A stretch of DNA of 8,292 nt from Planctomycetota bacterium. Lineage in GTDB: Bacteria > Planctomycetota > SBBH01 > JACQRN01. The translations under genes were made by a program, and so were the position numbers. Within the stretch, counting starts at the first letter, position 1. Every line of letters begins with the position of its first letter. Below the pieces are notes generated by a model. That model was not told the origin of the DNA. It searched no databases and saw nothing but the letters and a program-made list of their open reading frames with translations. The stretch is from positions 1 through 8,292 of the forward strand of contig JACQRN010000277.1 of the NCBI GenBank assembly GCA_016206515.1, written 5' to 3'. Of the stretch, positions 1 through 6,030 are shown piece by piece.

Positions 1-1
1 C

Positions 2-526
2 ACCTATTTCATCGTGGCGCACATCCACTACGTCCTGTTCGGGGGGTCCCTGTTCGGCGCCTTCGCGGCGGTCTACTTCTGGTTCCCCAAGATGTTCGGG
101 CGGCACATGGACGAGACGTGGGGGAAGATCCACTTCGTCCTGTCGTTCCTCGCCTTCAACATGACGTTCTTCCTGATGCACATCGTCGGGATCGGGGGGA
201 TGCCGCGCCGGTACATGTCGTTCGAGATCCACGAGTATCTCGGGCCGTTCCACGGCCTGAACAAGGTGATGACGATGAGCGCGTGGGCCCTGGGGTTGTC
301 GCAGATTCCGTTCCTCGTGAACTTCGCGGTTTCCCTCTTCGCGGGGAGGCGCGCCACGCAGAACCCCTGGGACGCCAACACCCTCGAGTGGGCCGCGGCC
401 CCCTCGCCGCCGCCGCACGGGAACTTCGGTCCGGAACTCCCGACCGTCTACCGGCCGCCGTACGAGTACAGCGTGCCGGGCGCCGCGGAGGATTTCATCC
501 CCCAGAACAGCGCCGCGGGGACGTAG
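2..526 (+). CDS. ctaD: Cytochrome c oxidase subunit I, C-terminal part (5' end outside window)
   Basis: This is the last 174 residues of the heme-copper oxidase catalytic subunit, which reduces O2 to water and pumps protons in the inner membrane. The reading frame is open from base 2 and enters at TYFIVAHIHYVLFGG, the signature around helix X. In that signature the first His (residue 7 here) is the high-spin heme a3 ligand and the second (residue 9) the low-spin heme a ligand. GMPRRY follows, holding the Arg pair that contacts the heme propionates. At least two more membrane segments follow. The soluble tail has the family's usual end (NPW...TLEW...PPPHGNF...YEYSVPGAAEDFIPQ). The GTG at 14 lies inside the helix and is not a start; the true start is upstream of the window. 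The stop at 524-526 is one base before ctaA. Subunit II is expected upstream but is not visible. Confidence 0.97.
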   Translation, partial: TYFIVAHIHYVLFGGSLFGAFAAVYFWFPKMFGRHMDETWGKIHFVLSFLAFNMTFFLMHIVGIGGMPRRYMSFEIHEYLGPFHGLNKVMTMSAWALGLSQIPFLVNFAVSLFAGRRATQNPWDANTLEWAAAPSPPPHGNFGPELPTVYRPPYEYSVPGAAEDFIPQNSAAGT

Positions 527-527
527 C

Positions 528-1435
528 GTGTCCGAGCCGTCGCGCTGGCCCCATCGCCTTGCGGTCCTGACCGCCGCCGCGGCGTTTCCGCTCCTGTTGA
601 CGGGGGGGTGGGTGACGACGACCGGCGCGGGACTCGCCGACCCGACGTGGCCCAGCGGGTACGTGACGTGGGGGTTTTTCTTCCACGTCTCCGAGGTGGA
701 GGGGGGGCTCCAGTACGAATTGAACCACCGCCTCGCCGGGAAGATCGTCGGGGCGCTCGCGGTCGCCACCGCGCTCGCCGCGACGCTCCTCGATCGCAGG
801 GGATGGGCGCGGATCCTGGCGTGGGGCGCCCTCGGCGCGGTCGTTCTCCAGGGAGTTATCGGCGGGATGCGTGTCAACTGGGTGAGCACCCGGATGGCGA
901 TCCTGCATGCGTGCCTGGGGACTGCGGTCTTCTCCCTTCTGGTGGTTCTCGCGGTCGTCACGGGGCCCGCGTGGCGCGCGCCGGGCGAACGGATCTGTGG
1001 TCGCGAGGCGGCGCGGTTCCGGCGGATGGCCGGGGCGGTCGCCGGGATGTCCCTGCTCCAGCTCGTTCTCGGGGCGTTCCTTCGTCATACCGCTCAGGCG
1101 TTCCTGCCGCATCTCATCCTGTCCCTCGTCATCGCCGGTCATGCGATCTGGCTCGCCATCGAGGGGGGGGGCGCTTCTCCTCCTGCCGGGGCGTGTCGAT
1201 CCCCGCCCGACTCCTCGGCGGGATCGTTGCGGTCCAGATGCTCCTCGGGTTCGCGGCGTGGTGGGGTCGGTTCGGGCCGGGGAGCGCCCACTCTCCCCGG
1301 TGGGCGCCCCTGGTGGCGACCGCGCACGTCGGCGTCGGTGCGCTCTTTCTTGCGGTTGGCGTCGTTCTTCTCCTCCAGGCGCGGCGTCTTCTGGGTGCGG
1401 GTGAGGAAATCTCCCCCTCGGCGGTGGCGGCATGA
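528..1435 (+). CDS. ctaA: Heme A synthase, interrupted by a frameshift at a G9 run
   Basis: CtaA/COX15 oxidises the C8 methyl of heme O to a formyl group, giving heme A for the oxidase. The GTG start at 528 is one base after the subunit I stop. The first frame gives 212 residues with GAGLADPTWPSGY, the heme-ligand region NHRLAGK (His67), ILHACLG (His127) and PHLILSLV (His195). It then meets nine G at 1163-1171. After the run, the last two predicted helices and the fourth conserved His (VATAHVGVGAL, His267) are in the -1 frame, ending with TGA at 1433-1435. One extra G, or a -1 slip, joins the two parts into a 302-residue protein of normal length with internal two-fold repeat. As written, the first frame instead runs on as a meaningless extension to 2312. 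The end overlaps ctaB by ATGA. Sequencing error, true mutation and slippage are all possible. Confidence 0.9.
1163..1171 (+). repeat. Nine-G homopolymer at the ctaA frameshift
   Basis: Nine consecutive G, longer than the seven-G runs seen elsewhere in the operon (for example 602-608) that do not break a frame. The ctaA frame changes here. The shift needed is one base backwards, equal to one missing G. A 5-bp stem (CGGGG 1187-1191 with CCCCG 1201-1205) lies 15 nt downstream, farther than usual for a -1 frameshift stimulator. Confidence 0.85.
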
Positions 1436-2295
1436 GGCTCCTGGCGGACTACGTCTCCATCGCCCGGCCGCGCGTCCTGTGCATGGCGCTCGCCGCGCTC
1501 GCCGTCGGCGCGTTCCTGGGGGGAGGGGGGCGTCTCGACCCCGGCGCGTTCCTCCTGGCCGCCGCGGGGACGACCCTGGTCGTCACCGGCTGCTTCGCAT
1601 TCAACCAGCACCTCGAGCGGGACGTCGACGCGCGGATGCAACGGACCGAGGCGAGGCCGATCCCCGCCGGGCGGCGCTCGGCGCTCCATGTCCTGCTCTT
1701 CGGGGCGGCCACGTCGGCCGCGGGGCTCGCTCTCCTGGCTTGGCGCGTCAATCCCCTGTGCGCCTTCCTCGCAGCCGGCGCGCTTTTCCTCTACGTCTGC
1801 GTCTACACGCCGCTCAAGCGCCGGACGACCTGGAGCACGCTGGTCGGGGCGATCCCGGGCGCGATGCCCCCGGTGCTCGGGTGGTCGGCCTCCGCGGGCC
1901 GCCTGGATCCGGGCGCCTGGGCCCTGTTCGCGATCGTATTCCTCTGGCAGTTCCCGCACTTCCATGCGATCGCATGGATCTACCGCGAGGAGTACCGCCG
2001 CGCGGGGCTGCGCGTCCTGGCGGCGGAGGACGACGCGGGGGTGCGCATGGCCCGGCAGGCCGTGACGACCTGCTGCGCGCTCCTGGCGGTGTCCCTCGCC
2101 CCGTCCGCGCTCGGTTTGGCGGGGGGGTGGTATCTGGGCGCCGCCGTGGCGCTCGGCCTGGCATACCTCGCCTATACGGTCCTTTTCGCCCGCGCGCGCT
2201 CCGAGGCGCGGGCCCGGGCACTGCTGCGGGCGTCGGTCGTGTATCTCCCCTCCCTCCTGATCATCCTGTCGCAGGACCTCTCGGTCGGACCCTAG
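1432..2295 (+). CDS. ctaB: Heme O synthase (protoheme IX farnesyltransferase)
   Basis: CtaB/CyoE is a polytopic membrane prenyltransferase of the UbiA superfamily. It attaches a farnesyl group to the 2-vinyl of heme B, and its product feeds CtaA. The 287-residue length is normal. The first Asp-rich motif is NQHLERDVDARMQRT (residues 58-72), followed by RPIPAG. The first acidic position is Glu62 where many homologues have Asp. YTPLKR (125-130), GAIPGAMPPVLGW (139-151) and WQFPHFHAIAW...EEY (172-188) are the other conserved family blocks that line the prenyl/heme site. About nine hydrophobic segments cover the rest. The ATG start overlaps the ctaA stop (ATGA), which implies translational coupling. 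A frame loss in ctaA could therefore also reduce ctaB translation. The next gene begins 13 bases after its stop. Confidence 0.96.
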   Translation: MRLLADYVSIARPRVLCMALAALAVGAFLGGGGRLDPGAFLLAAAGTTLVVTGCFAFNQHLERDVDARMQRTEARPIPAGRRSALHVLLFGAATSAAGLALLAWRVNPLCAFLAAGALFLYVCVYTPLKRRTTWSTLVGAIPGAMPPVLGWSASAGRLDPGAWALFAIVFLWQFPHFHAIAWIYREEYRRAGLRVLAAEDDAGVRMARQAVTTCCALLAVSLAPSALGLAGGWYLGAAVALGLAYLAYTVLFARARSEARARALLRASVVYLPSLLIILSQDLSVGP

Positions 2296-2297
2296 AA

Positions 2298-2302
2298 AGG
2301 AG
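2298..2302 (+). promoter_or_regulatory. Ribosome binding site of subunit III
   Basis: AGGAG overlaps the region just after the ctaB stop and sits 6 nt before GTG 2309. It supports that GTG as the subunit III start. Confidence 0.75.
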
Positions 2303-2308
2303 TCGCTC

Positions 2309-3187
2309 GTGAGCACGGCGGTGACGGTGGCGCATAAGGCGGAAACCTGGACCCCTCCGGTCTCGCCGGGGAAGTTCGCCATGTGGCTCTTCCTCGGGAC
2401 CGAGATCATGTTTTTCACGGCCCTGATCGGCGTGTACATCGTCCTGCGGCAGGGGACCCCTCCCCTGGCGGACGGCTCGCCGGGGTGGCCGGACGTCGCG
2501 GCGAACTCCTATCCTCTGAACAAGTACTTCGGCGGGTTCAACACGCTCGTCCTGATCTGCTCGTCGTTCACAGTCGTCATGGCGCACCGTGCGATCGGCG
2601 AGGCGCGGTTCAAATCGGTCGTGAATTGGCTTCTGCTGACGACGCTCCTGGGCTTCGGCTTCATGGGGATCAAGGCGTACGAGTACCGCTCGAAGTTCGC
2701 GCACGGGATCGTGCCGGGGCGGGTCGCCCAGGATCCGGAGGACTTGCGCGCGCGCGCGATGCTCTCCCTGGAGTCCTCGCTCGCCTCCCTTCGCGCGGCC
2801 GGCCAGCCCGGGGTCGATCCGGCGCCCGAAACCGCCGCCGCGATCGGGGTGGGGGACCACCTGATCTCGGCGCTGCGCGACGCGCCGCATCCGGACGGGG
2901 CGCTGGTGGGGGAGGTGCTCCACGCCGCGCACGAGCACCCCGCGCTGCACCTTCCCCATACGATGCTCGCGGGGGGGAACCTCTGGGCCTCCTGCTATTT
3001 CGCCCTGACCGGGTTCCACGCCCTGCACGTCCTGGGGGGGCTGGTGGTCTTCGTCGGGATTATTCTCGTCGGCGCGTCCGGCAGTCTGACGGCCGGCCAC
3101 GCGACCCTGGTCGAGAATATGGGGTTGTACTGGCACTTCGTCGACATCGTCTGGATCTTCCTGTTTCCGCTCCTGTACCTTCTTTAA
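2309..3187 (+). CDS. ctaE: Cytochrome c oxidase subunit III with a long His-rich insert
   Basis: Subunit III of the aa3/caa3 oxidase, a membrane subunit that stabilises the catalytic core. It has 292 residues and five predicted helices: about 23-47, 77-96, 104-124, 225-256 and 272-292. Family marks are GTEIMFF with the conserved Glu32, NTLVLICSS (78-86), LTGFHALHVLGG (233-244) and YWHFVDIVWIFLF (274-286). Five-helix versions are often near 200 residues. The excess here is a hydrophilic stretch at about residues 130-222 between helices 3 and 4. It ends in a His cluster (His205, 208, 210, 214, 217) just before the fourth helix. The GTG start is chosen from the AGGAG 6 nt upstream. Subunit IV follows after 25 nt. 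The function is secure; the role of the insert is unknown. Confidence 0.96.
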   Translation: MSTAVTVAHKAETWTPPVSPGKFAMWLFLGTEIMFFTALIGVYIVLRQGTPPLADGSPGWPDVAANSYPLNKYFGGFNTLVLICSSFTVVMAHRAIGEARFKSVVNWLLLTTLLGFGFMGIKAYEYRSKFAHGIVPGRVAQDPEDLRARAMLSLESSLASLRAAGQPGVDPAPETAAAIGVGDHLISALRDAPHPDGALVGEVLHAAHEHPALHLPHTMLAGGNLWASCYFALTGFHALHVLGGLVVFVGIILVGASGSLTAGHATLVENMGLYWHFVDIVWIFLFPLLYLL

Positions 3188-3216
3188 GGAGGAAGACAAT
3201 GCGGAGGGCTAGATGA
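3186..3216 (+). promoter_or_regulatory. Consensus Shine-Dalgarno and five-codon leader ORF before subunit IV
   Basis: AAGGAGG at 3186-3192 lies 6 nt before ATG 3199, which opens a five-codon frame (ATG CGG AGG GCT AGA TGA, peptide MRRAR). Its TGA overlaps the ATG of subunit IV as ATGA (3213-3216). Subunit IV has its own GGAGGG at 3203-3208, 4 nt before its start. So the best ribosome site in the gap serves a minimal peptide ending exactly at the next start. This fits translational coupling but could be chance. The two AGG/AGA arginine codons would be rare in such a GC-rich genome. Confidence 0.4.
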
Positions 3217-3536
3217 GCGATGCGCACGGCGGTCACGCGGGAAACCACGTCCATCCGAACTACCTCCTCGTGTTCGTGGGGCTCCTGATCCTCACGAGCA
3301 TCTCCTTCTTCTGCTCCGAGGCGATCGGGAGCAAGACGACGACGGTCCTGCTGGTCATGGGGTTATCCTCCCTCAAGGTCCTCCTGGTGGCGATGTTCTT
3401 CATGCACGTGAAATTCGAGGGGGTGTGGCTCTACGTGATCCTGGTCCCGACCTGCGTCATCGCCACGGTCCTGCTCTGCGTGCTGCTGCCGGACATCGCC
3501 AAGGTCGGGTTCCAGTCGGTCATCTCCGGGGGATAG
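3213..3536 (+). CDS. ctaF: Cytochrome c oxidase subunit IV (caa3-type)
   Basis: A small accessory subunit of bacterial aa3/caa3 oxidases, 107 residues, which is usual for the family. The N-terminus is His-rich and short. Three hydrophobic helices follow at about 16-38, 43-65 and 70-92. The second carries the family motif S-L-K...MFFMHVKFE (53-69, with Lys55, His65 and Lys67). The ATG at 3213 is supported by GGAGGG 4 nt upstream. It follows subunit III directly and completes the structural genes in this window. Its TAG stop (3534-3536) is in the same frame as, and directly adjacent to, the ABC ATPase coding sequence that follows. Confidence 0.93.
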   Translation: MSDAHGGHAGNHVHPNYLLVFVGLLILTSISFFCSEAIGSKTTTVLLVMGLSSLKVLLVAMFFMHVKFEGVWLYVILVPTCVIATVLLCVLLPDIAKVGFQSVISGG

Positions 3537-4463
3537 CTGCTCGCCGTCGAGACGATCGGTCTGAAGCGCCGCTACGGCAACCGCGTCGCCCTGGCGGGGC
3601 TCGACCTGTCGGTCCGAGGGGGCGAGGTGTTCGGCCTCCTGGGGCCGAACGGATCGGGCAAGTCGACGCTCGTCTCGATCCTGGCGACGCTCCTGCCCCT
3701 CTCCGAGGGGCGCGCCTCGGTGTTCGGGCGCGACGTCGCGCTCTCTCCGCACGAGGTCCGCCGCTCGATCGGCGTCGTCTTCCAATCCCCCTCGCTGGAC
3801 CGCAATCTCACGGTGCGCGAGAACCTCGTCCACCACGGGCACCTCTACGGGGTGTCCGGCCGGGCGTTGCGCGGGACGGTCGACGCGGCGCTCGCGCGTG
3901 GAGGGCTTGCGGAACGCGCCGGCGAGCGGGTTCAGACCCTCTCGGGCGGGCTCGCGCGCCGCGTCGAGGTCGCCAAGGGGATGCTCCACGGGCCGAAGAT
4001 GCTCCTTCTCGACGAGCCGAGCACGGGGCTCGATCCCGCCGCCCGGCGGGACCTCTGGACGCGCCTGAAGGATCTTCGTTCGAAGGAGGGGGTCACGGTC
4101 CTGGTGACCACCCACTGGATGGAGGAGGCGGAGCGGTGCGACCGTCTGGCGATCCTGCACGAGGGGCGCGCGGTGGCGCAGGGGACCCCCGCGGCGCTGA
4201 GAGGCGCGCTTCCCTTCGATGTCGTCCAGTTCCGTTCGGCCGATCCCGAGGGGTTGCTCGATGCGGTGAAAGGGCGGTTCGGCGTCGAGGGAGCGGTGCA
4301 GGACGGCGCGGTGCGCCTCGAGCGCAACGGGGGCCAGGAGTTCGCACGCCAGGTCACCTCCGTCTTCGGCGACCGGATCGACGCGGTCACGGTGGGGCGT
4401 CCGACGCTCGAGGACGTGTTCGTCCGCCACACGGGGCGGGGGTTCTGGGAGGGGAAGGCGTGA
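3537..4463 (+). CDS. ABC exporter ATPase (DrrA/NatA/CcmA-like), probable CTG start
   Basis: The nucleotide-binding subunit of an ABC-2-type exporter. From CTG 3537 it has 308 residues. Walker A is GPNGSGKST (36-44), the Q-loop Gln is 83, the signature is LSGG (135-138), Walker B ends in Asp159-Glu160 and the switch His is 193 (TTHWMEEAE). A C-terminal extension ends in PTLEDVFVRHTGR, as in DrrA-type ATPases. The start is odd. The segment LLAVETIGLKRRYG...LDLSVRGGEVFG encoded from 3537 is the normal first beta strands and A-loop of the fold. Yet the first ATG, GTG or TTG in frame is GTG 3627, which would remove about 30 residues including the A-loop Tyr13. CTG 3537 directly after the subunit IV TAG is therefore the best start, with a G-rich stretch at 3527-3532 as a possible ribosome site. 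The stop overlaps the permease GTG. The substrate is unknown. Confidence 0.9.
   Translation: MLAVETIGLKRRYGNRVALAGLDLSVRGGEVFGLLGPNGSGKSTLVSILATLLPLSEGRASVFGRDVALSPHEVRRSIGVVFQSPSLDRNLTVRENLVHHGHLYGVSGRALRGTVDAALARGGLAERAGERVQTLSGGLARRVEVAKGMLHGPKMLLLDEPSTGLDPAARRDLWTRLKDLRSKEGVTVLVTTHWMEEAERCDRLAILHEGRAVAQGTPAALRGALPFDVVQFRSADPEGLLDAVKGRFGVEGAVQDGAVRLERNGGQEFARQVTSVFGDRIDAVTVGRPTLEDVFVRHTGRGFWEGKA
4447..4454 (+). promoter_or_regulatory. Ribosome binding site of the ABC permease
   Basis: GGGAGGGG lies 5 nt before GTG 4460, inside the end of the ATPase gene. With the GTGA overlap it fixes the permease start; the next in-frame candidates lie farther inside the protein. Confidence 0.65.
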
Positions 4464-5221
4464 GATACCTTCTCCCGGCCGCCTCCCTGGCGAGGCGCGA
4501 GGTCGTACGGTTCCTGCGGCAGCGCAACCGCGTCGTCAGCGCGGTGCTCCAGCCCGTGGTCTTCTGGGGCCTGTTCTCGGCGGGGTTGGGCGGGTCGCTG
4601 AAGGTCGCCTCGGGAACGACGGCCGCCGCGTTCTTCTTCCCCGGGACGCTGGTGTTGGTGCTTCTGTTCACCGCGATCTTCGCGACGATCTCGATCATCG
4701 AGGATCGCCGCGAGGGGTTCCTGCAGGGGGTCCTCGTCGCCCCCGTCCCGCGCGGGGCGATCGTCCTGGGGAAGGTGGGGGGGGCGACCGCGCTTGCGGT
4801 CCTCCAGGGAACGCTCTTTCTTCTCCTGGCGCCGGTGGCCGGCCTGCACCTGACGGTACTCTCCGTCGCGCAGACCCTGGGGGTGCTCGCACTCGTCTCC
4901 TTCCCCCTGGCGGGGCTCGGGTTCTCCATCGCCTGGCGGATGGATTCCACGCAGGGGTTCCACGCGGTGATGATGCTGTTCCTGATGCCGATGTGGATCC
5001 TCTCGGGGGGGCTGTTCCCCTCCGAGGGGGTCCACCCCGTTCTTGCGTGGATCGTCCGGGTGAACCCCCTGACCTACGGCGTGGCCGCCCTCCGCTGCGT
5101 CCTGTCGGGGGCCGCGCCTTCCGGGCCGTCCCTGGCGGGGTCGGTCGCCGTCACGGCGGCATTCGGCGCCGCCATGCTGGCGGCCGCCACCGCCGTCGCC
5201 TCCCGCAAGACGCGCCCGTGA
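4460..5221 (+). CDS. ABC-2 type transporter permease
   Basis: The membrane subunit that pairs with the preceding ATPase. It has 253 residues and about six hydrophobic helices (roughly 27-45, 56-80, 101-128, 132-157, 168-185 and 225-247). The block EDRREGFLQGVLVAPVPRGAIVLGK (81-105) is the conserved cytoplasmic loop of the NodJ/DrrB-like ABC-2 family. The stretch MPMWILSGGLFPSEG...VNPLTYGVAALR is the family's conserved C-terminal block. The GTG start overlaps the ATPase stop (GTGA), and the stop overlaps the next GTG in the same way, so the genes are tightly coupled. Family members export drugs, lipids or glycans, or act in heme/cytochrome maturation (CcmAB). The setting inside an oxidase operon points to oxidase biogenesis, but no substrate can be read from the sequence. 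Confidence 0.92.
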   Translation: MRYLLPAASLARREVVRFLRQRNRVVSAVLQPVVFWGLFSAGLGGSLKVASGTTAAAFFFPGTLVLVLLFTAIFATISIIEDRREGFLQGVLVAPVPRGAIVLGKVGGATALAVLQGTLFLLLAPVAGLHLTVLSVAQTLGVLALVSFPLAGLGFSIAWRMDSTQGFHAVMMLFLMPMWILSGGLFPSEGVHPVLAWIVRVNPLTYGVAALRCVLSGAAPSGPSLAGSVAVTAAFGAAMLAAATAVASRKTRP

Positions 5222-5649
5222 GCGAGGAGTTCTACGCGTTCCTGCCGAGGCTCAATGCCACGCTCAACGCGTCGAGCGCGGCGCTCCTCATGACGGGGCT
5301 CATCGCGATCAAGTCCCGCCGCGTCGGCCTGCACAAGATGTGCATGCTGACCGCCTTCGGCCTGTCGATCCTGTTCCTCGTCTCGTACCTCGTCTACCAC
5401 GCCCACCACGGCACGACGCGCTTTCCCGGCCAGGGCTGGGTCCGCCCCGTCTACTTCACGATGCTCTGGACCCACATGGCGTGCGCCGCGTCGCTCGTTC
5501 CCCTGTGCATCGTGACCCTGCGCCGCGCGTTCCGGAAGGATTTCGAGGCGCACCGCCGGATCGCGAAATGGACCCTTCCGATCTGGCTGTACGTGTCGGT
5601 GACGGGAGTGTTGGTGTACGTGTTCCTGTACATCTGGTTCCCGACGTGA
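5218..5649 (+). CDS. ctaM: DUF420 membrane protein, CtaM/YozB-like oxidase assembly factor
   Basis: A 143-residue protein of the DUF420 family. It opens with FLPRLNATLNASSAALLMTG (8-27), the family's usual start. Four membrane helices are predicted at about 16-33, 41-60, 77-98 and 117-139. Conserved-looking His residues lie at or near helix ends: His39 (GLHKM), His61/63/64 (YHAHHG), His86 (WTHMA) and His112 (AHRR). WLYVSVTGVLVY closes the last helix. Bacillus YozB, a DUF420 member renamed CtaM, is needed for cytochrome c oxidase biogenesis, and CtaM is needed for aa3 oxidase in Staphylococcus aureus. The place of this gene in a cox operon agrees with that role. The GTG start at 5218 overlaps the permease stop (GTGA). 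The family call is firm; the CtaM function is by homology and context. Confidence 0.88.
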   Translation: MSEEFYAFLPRLNATLNASSAALLMTGLIAIKSRRVGLHKMCMLTAFGLSILFLVSYLVYHAHHGTTRFPGQGWVRPVYFTMLWTHMACAASLVPLCIVTLRRAFRKDFEAHRRIAKWTLPIWLYVSVTGVLVYVFLYIWFPT

Positions 5650-5945
5650 GGTATCCTGAAGCCGTGCGACGTGGGCTCGTTGCTCTTGTGCTGCCCCTGG
5701 CCGTATTCGGCGCGTCGACGGCCCCCGCCTGCCCCGGCTGCTCGAAGGCGGTCGAAGCGGAAGGGAAGGCGAGCGGCAGCAACCTCTCTCGCGGGTACGC
5801 CTGGAGCATCTACCTGATGATGTCGGCCCCCTTCGTCATCACCGGCGCGTTCGGGGGGGCGATGTACAGGTCGTATCGGAAATCAAGGAGACAGGAGTCG
5901 GGAGACGGGAGTCAGGAGGGAGGCGGTCCGACGCCCCGGGTTTGA
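5646..5945 (+). CDS. Small exported or membrane protein with CPGC motif, function unknown
   Basis: A 99-residue protein I cannot assign to a named family. The N-terminus has basic residues and a hydrophobic core (LVALVLPLAVFG), then a good signal-peptidase site (APA) before Cys29-Pro-Gly-Cys32. A polar linker follows, then one membrane helix at about 52-74 (YLMMSAPFVITGAFGGAMY) and a basic stop-transfer end (RSYRKSRR). The likely topology is a processed or anchored protein with the CPGC pair outside the cytoplasm, suited to metal binding or thiol chemistry. GTG 5646 overlaps the ctaM stop (GTGA) as at the two previous junctions; GTG 5664 (93 residues) is an alternative giving a more classical signal peptide. 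Residues 81-92 are encoded by heptanucleotide repeats, so the tail may be acquired. As last gene of the operon, a part in oxidase assembly is an inference. Confidence 0.75.
   Translation: MRYPEAVRRGLVALVLPLAVFGASTAPACPGCSKAVEAEGKASGSNLSRGYAWSIYLMMSAPFVITGAFGGAMYRSYRKSRRQESGDGSQEGGGPTPRV
5887..5921 (+). repeat. Heptanucleotide repeat array A (GGAGACA-type, 5 units)
   Basis: Five 7-nt units in a row: GGAGACA, GGAGTCG, GGAGACG, GGAGTCA, GGAGGGA. The array covers the 3' end of the CPGC protein gene and encodes part of its C-terminal tail. It forms the left arm of the inverted repeat with array B. Confidence 0.85.
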
Positions 5946-5960
5946 GTCCGGCATCCGGAC
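5946..5960 (+). terminator. Hairpin directly after the operon's last stop codon
   Basis: GTCCGG, loop CAT, CCGGAC: a perfect 6-bp GC-rich stem with a 3-nt loop starting one base after the TGA of the CPGC protein gene. An outer 5-bp stem (ACGCC 5931-5935 with GGCGT 5961-5965) can enclose it. There is no U-tract, so a classical intrinsic terminator is not supported; it may only protect the 3' end or cause pausing. Confidence 0.3.
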
Positions 5961-6030
5961 GGCGTGTTCCGAGTCCGCGTAGAGTGCCGTTCGGCATCCG
6001 GTTCGTGCGGTGGTTTTCGGCCGGCCTTCC

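Noticed and set aside
1187..1205. 5-bp stem downstream of the G9 run as a programmed frameshift stimulator
   Set aside because: The stem is short and its 15-nt spacing is longer than usual for -1 frameshift signals; such stems are common by chance at this GC content.
1172..2312. Continuation of the ctaA start frame to 2312 (a 594-residue open frame)
   Set aside because: Beyond the G9 run it is Arg/Gly/Pro-rich, has no membrane pattern and overlaps the well-supported ctaB frame. It is an artefact of scarce stop codons at high GC.
495..2439. Long antisense open frames opposite ctaA and ctaB (495-1433 and 1129-2439, - strand)
   Set aside because: Their composition is Arg/Pro/Gly/Glu-rich with no recognisable domain, and they mirror genes with clear family motifs on the + strand.
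3627..3629. GTG 3627 as the start of the ABC ATPase
   Set aside because: It lies just before Walker A and would delete the first beta strands and the A-loop Tyr, which are present in frame upstream.
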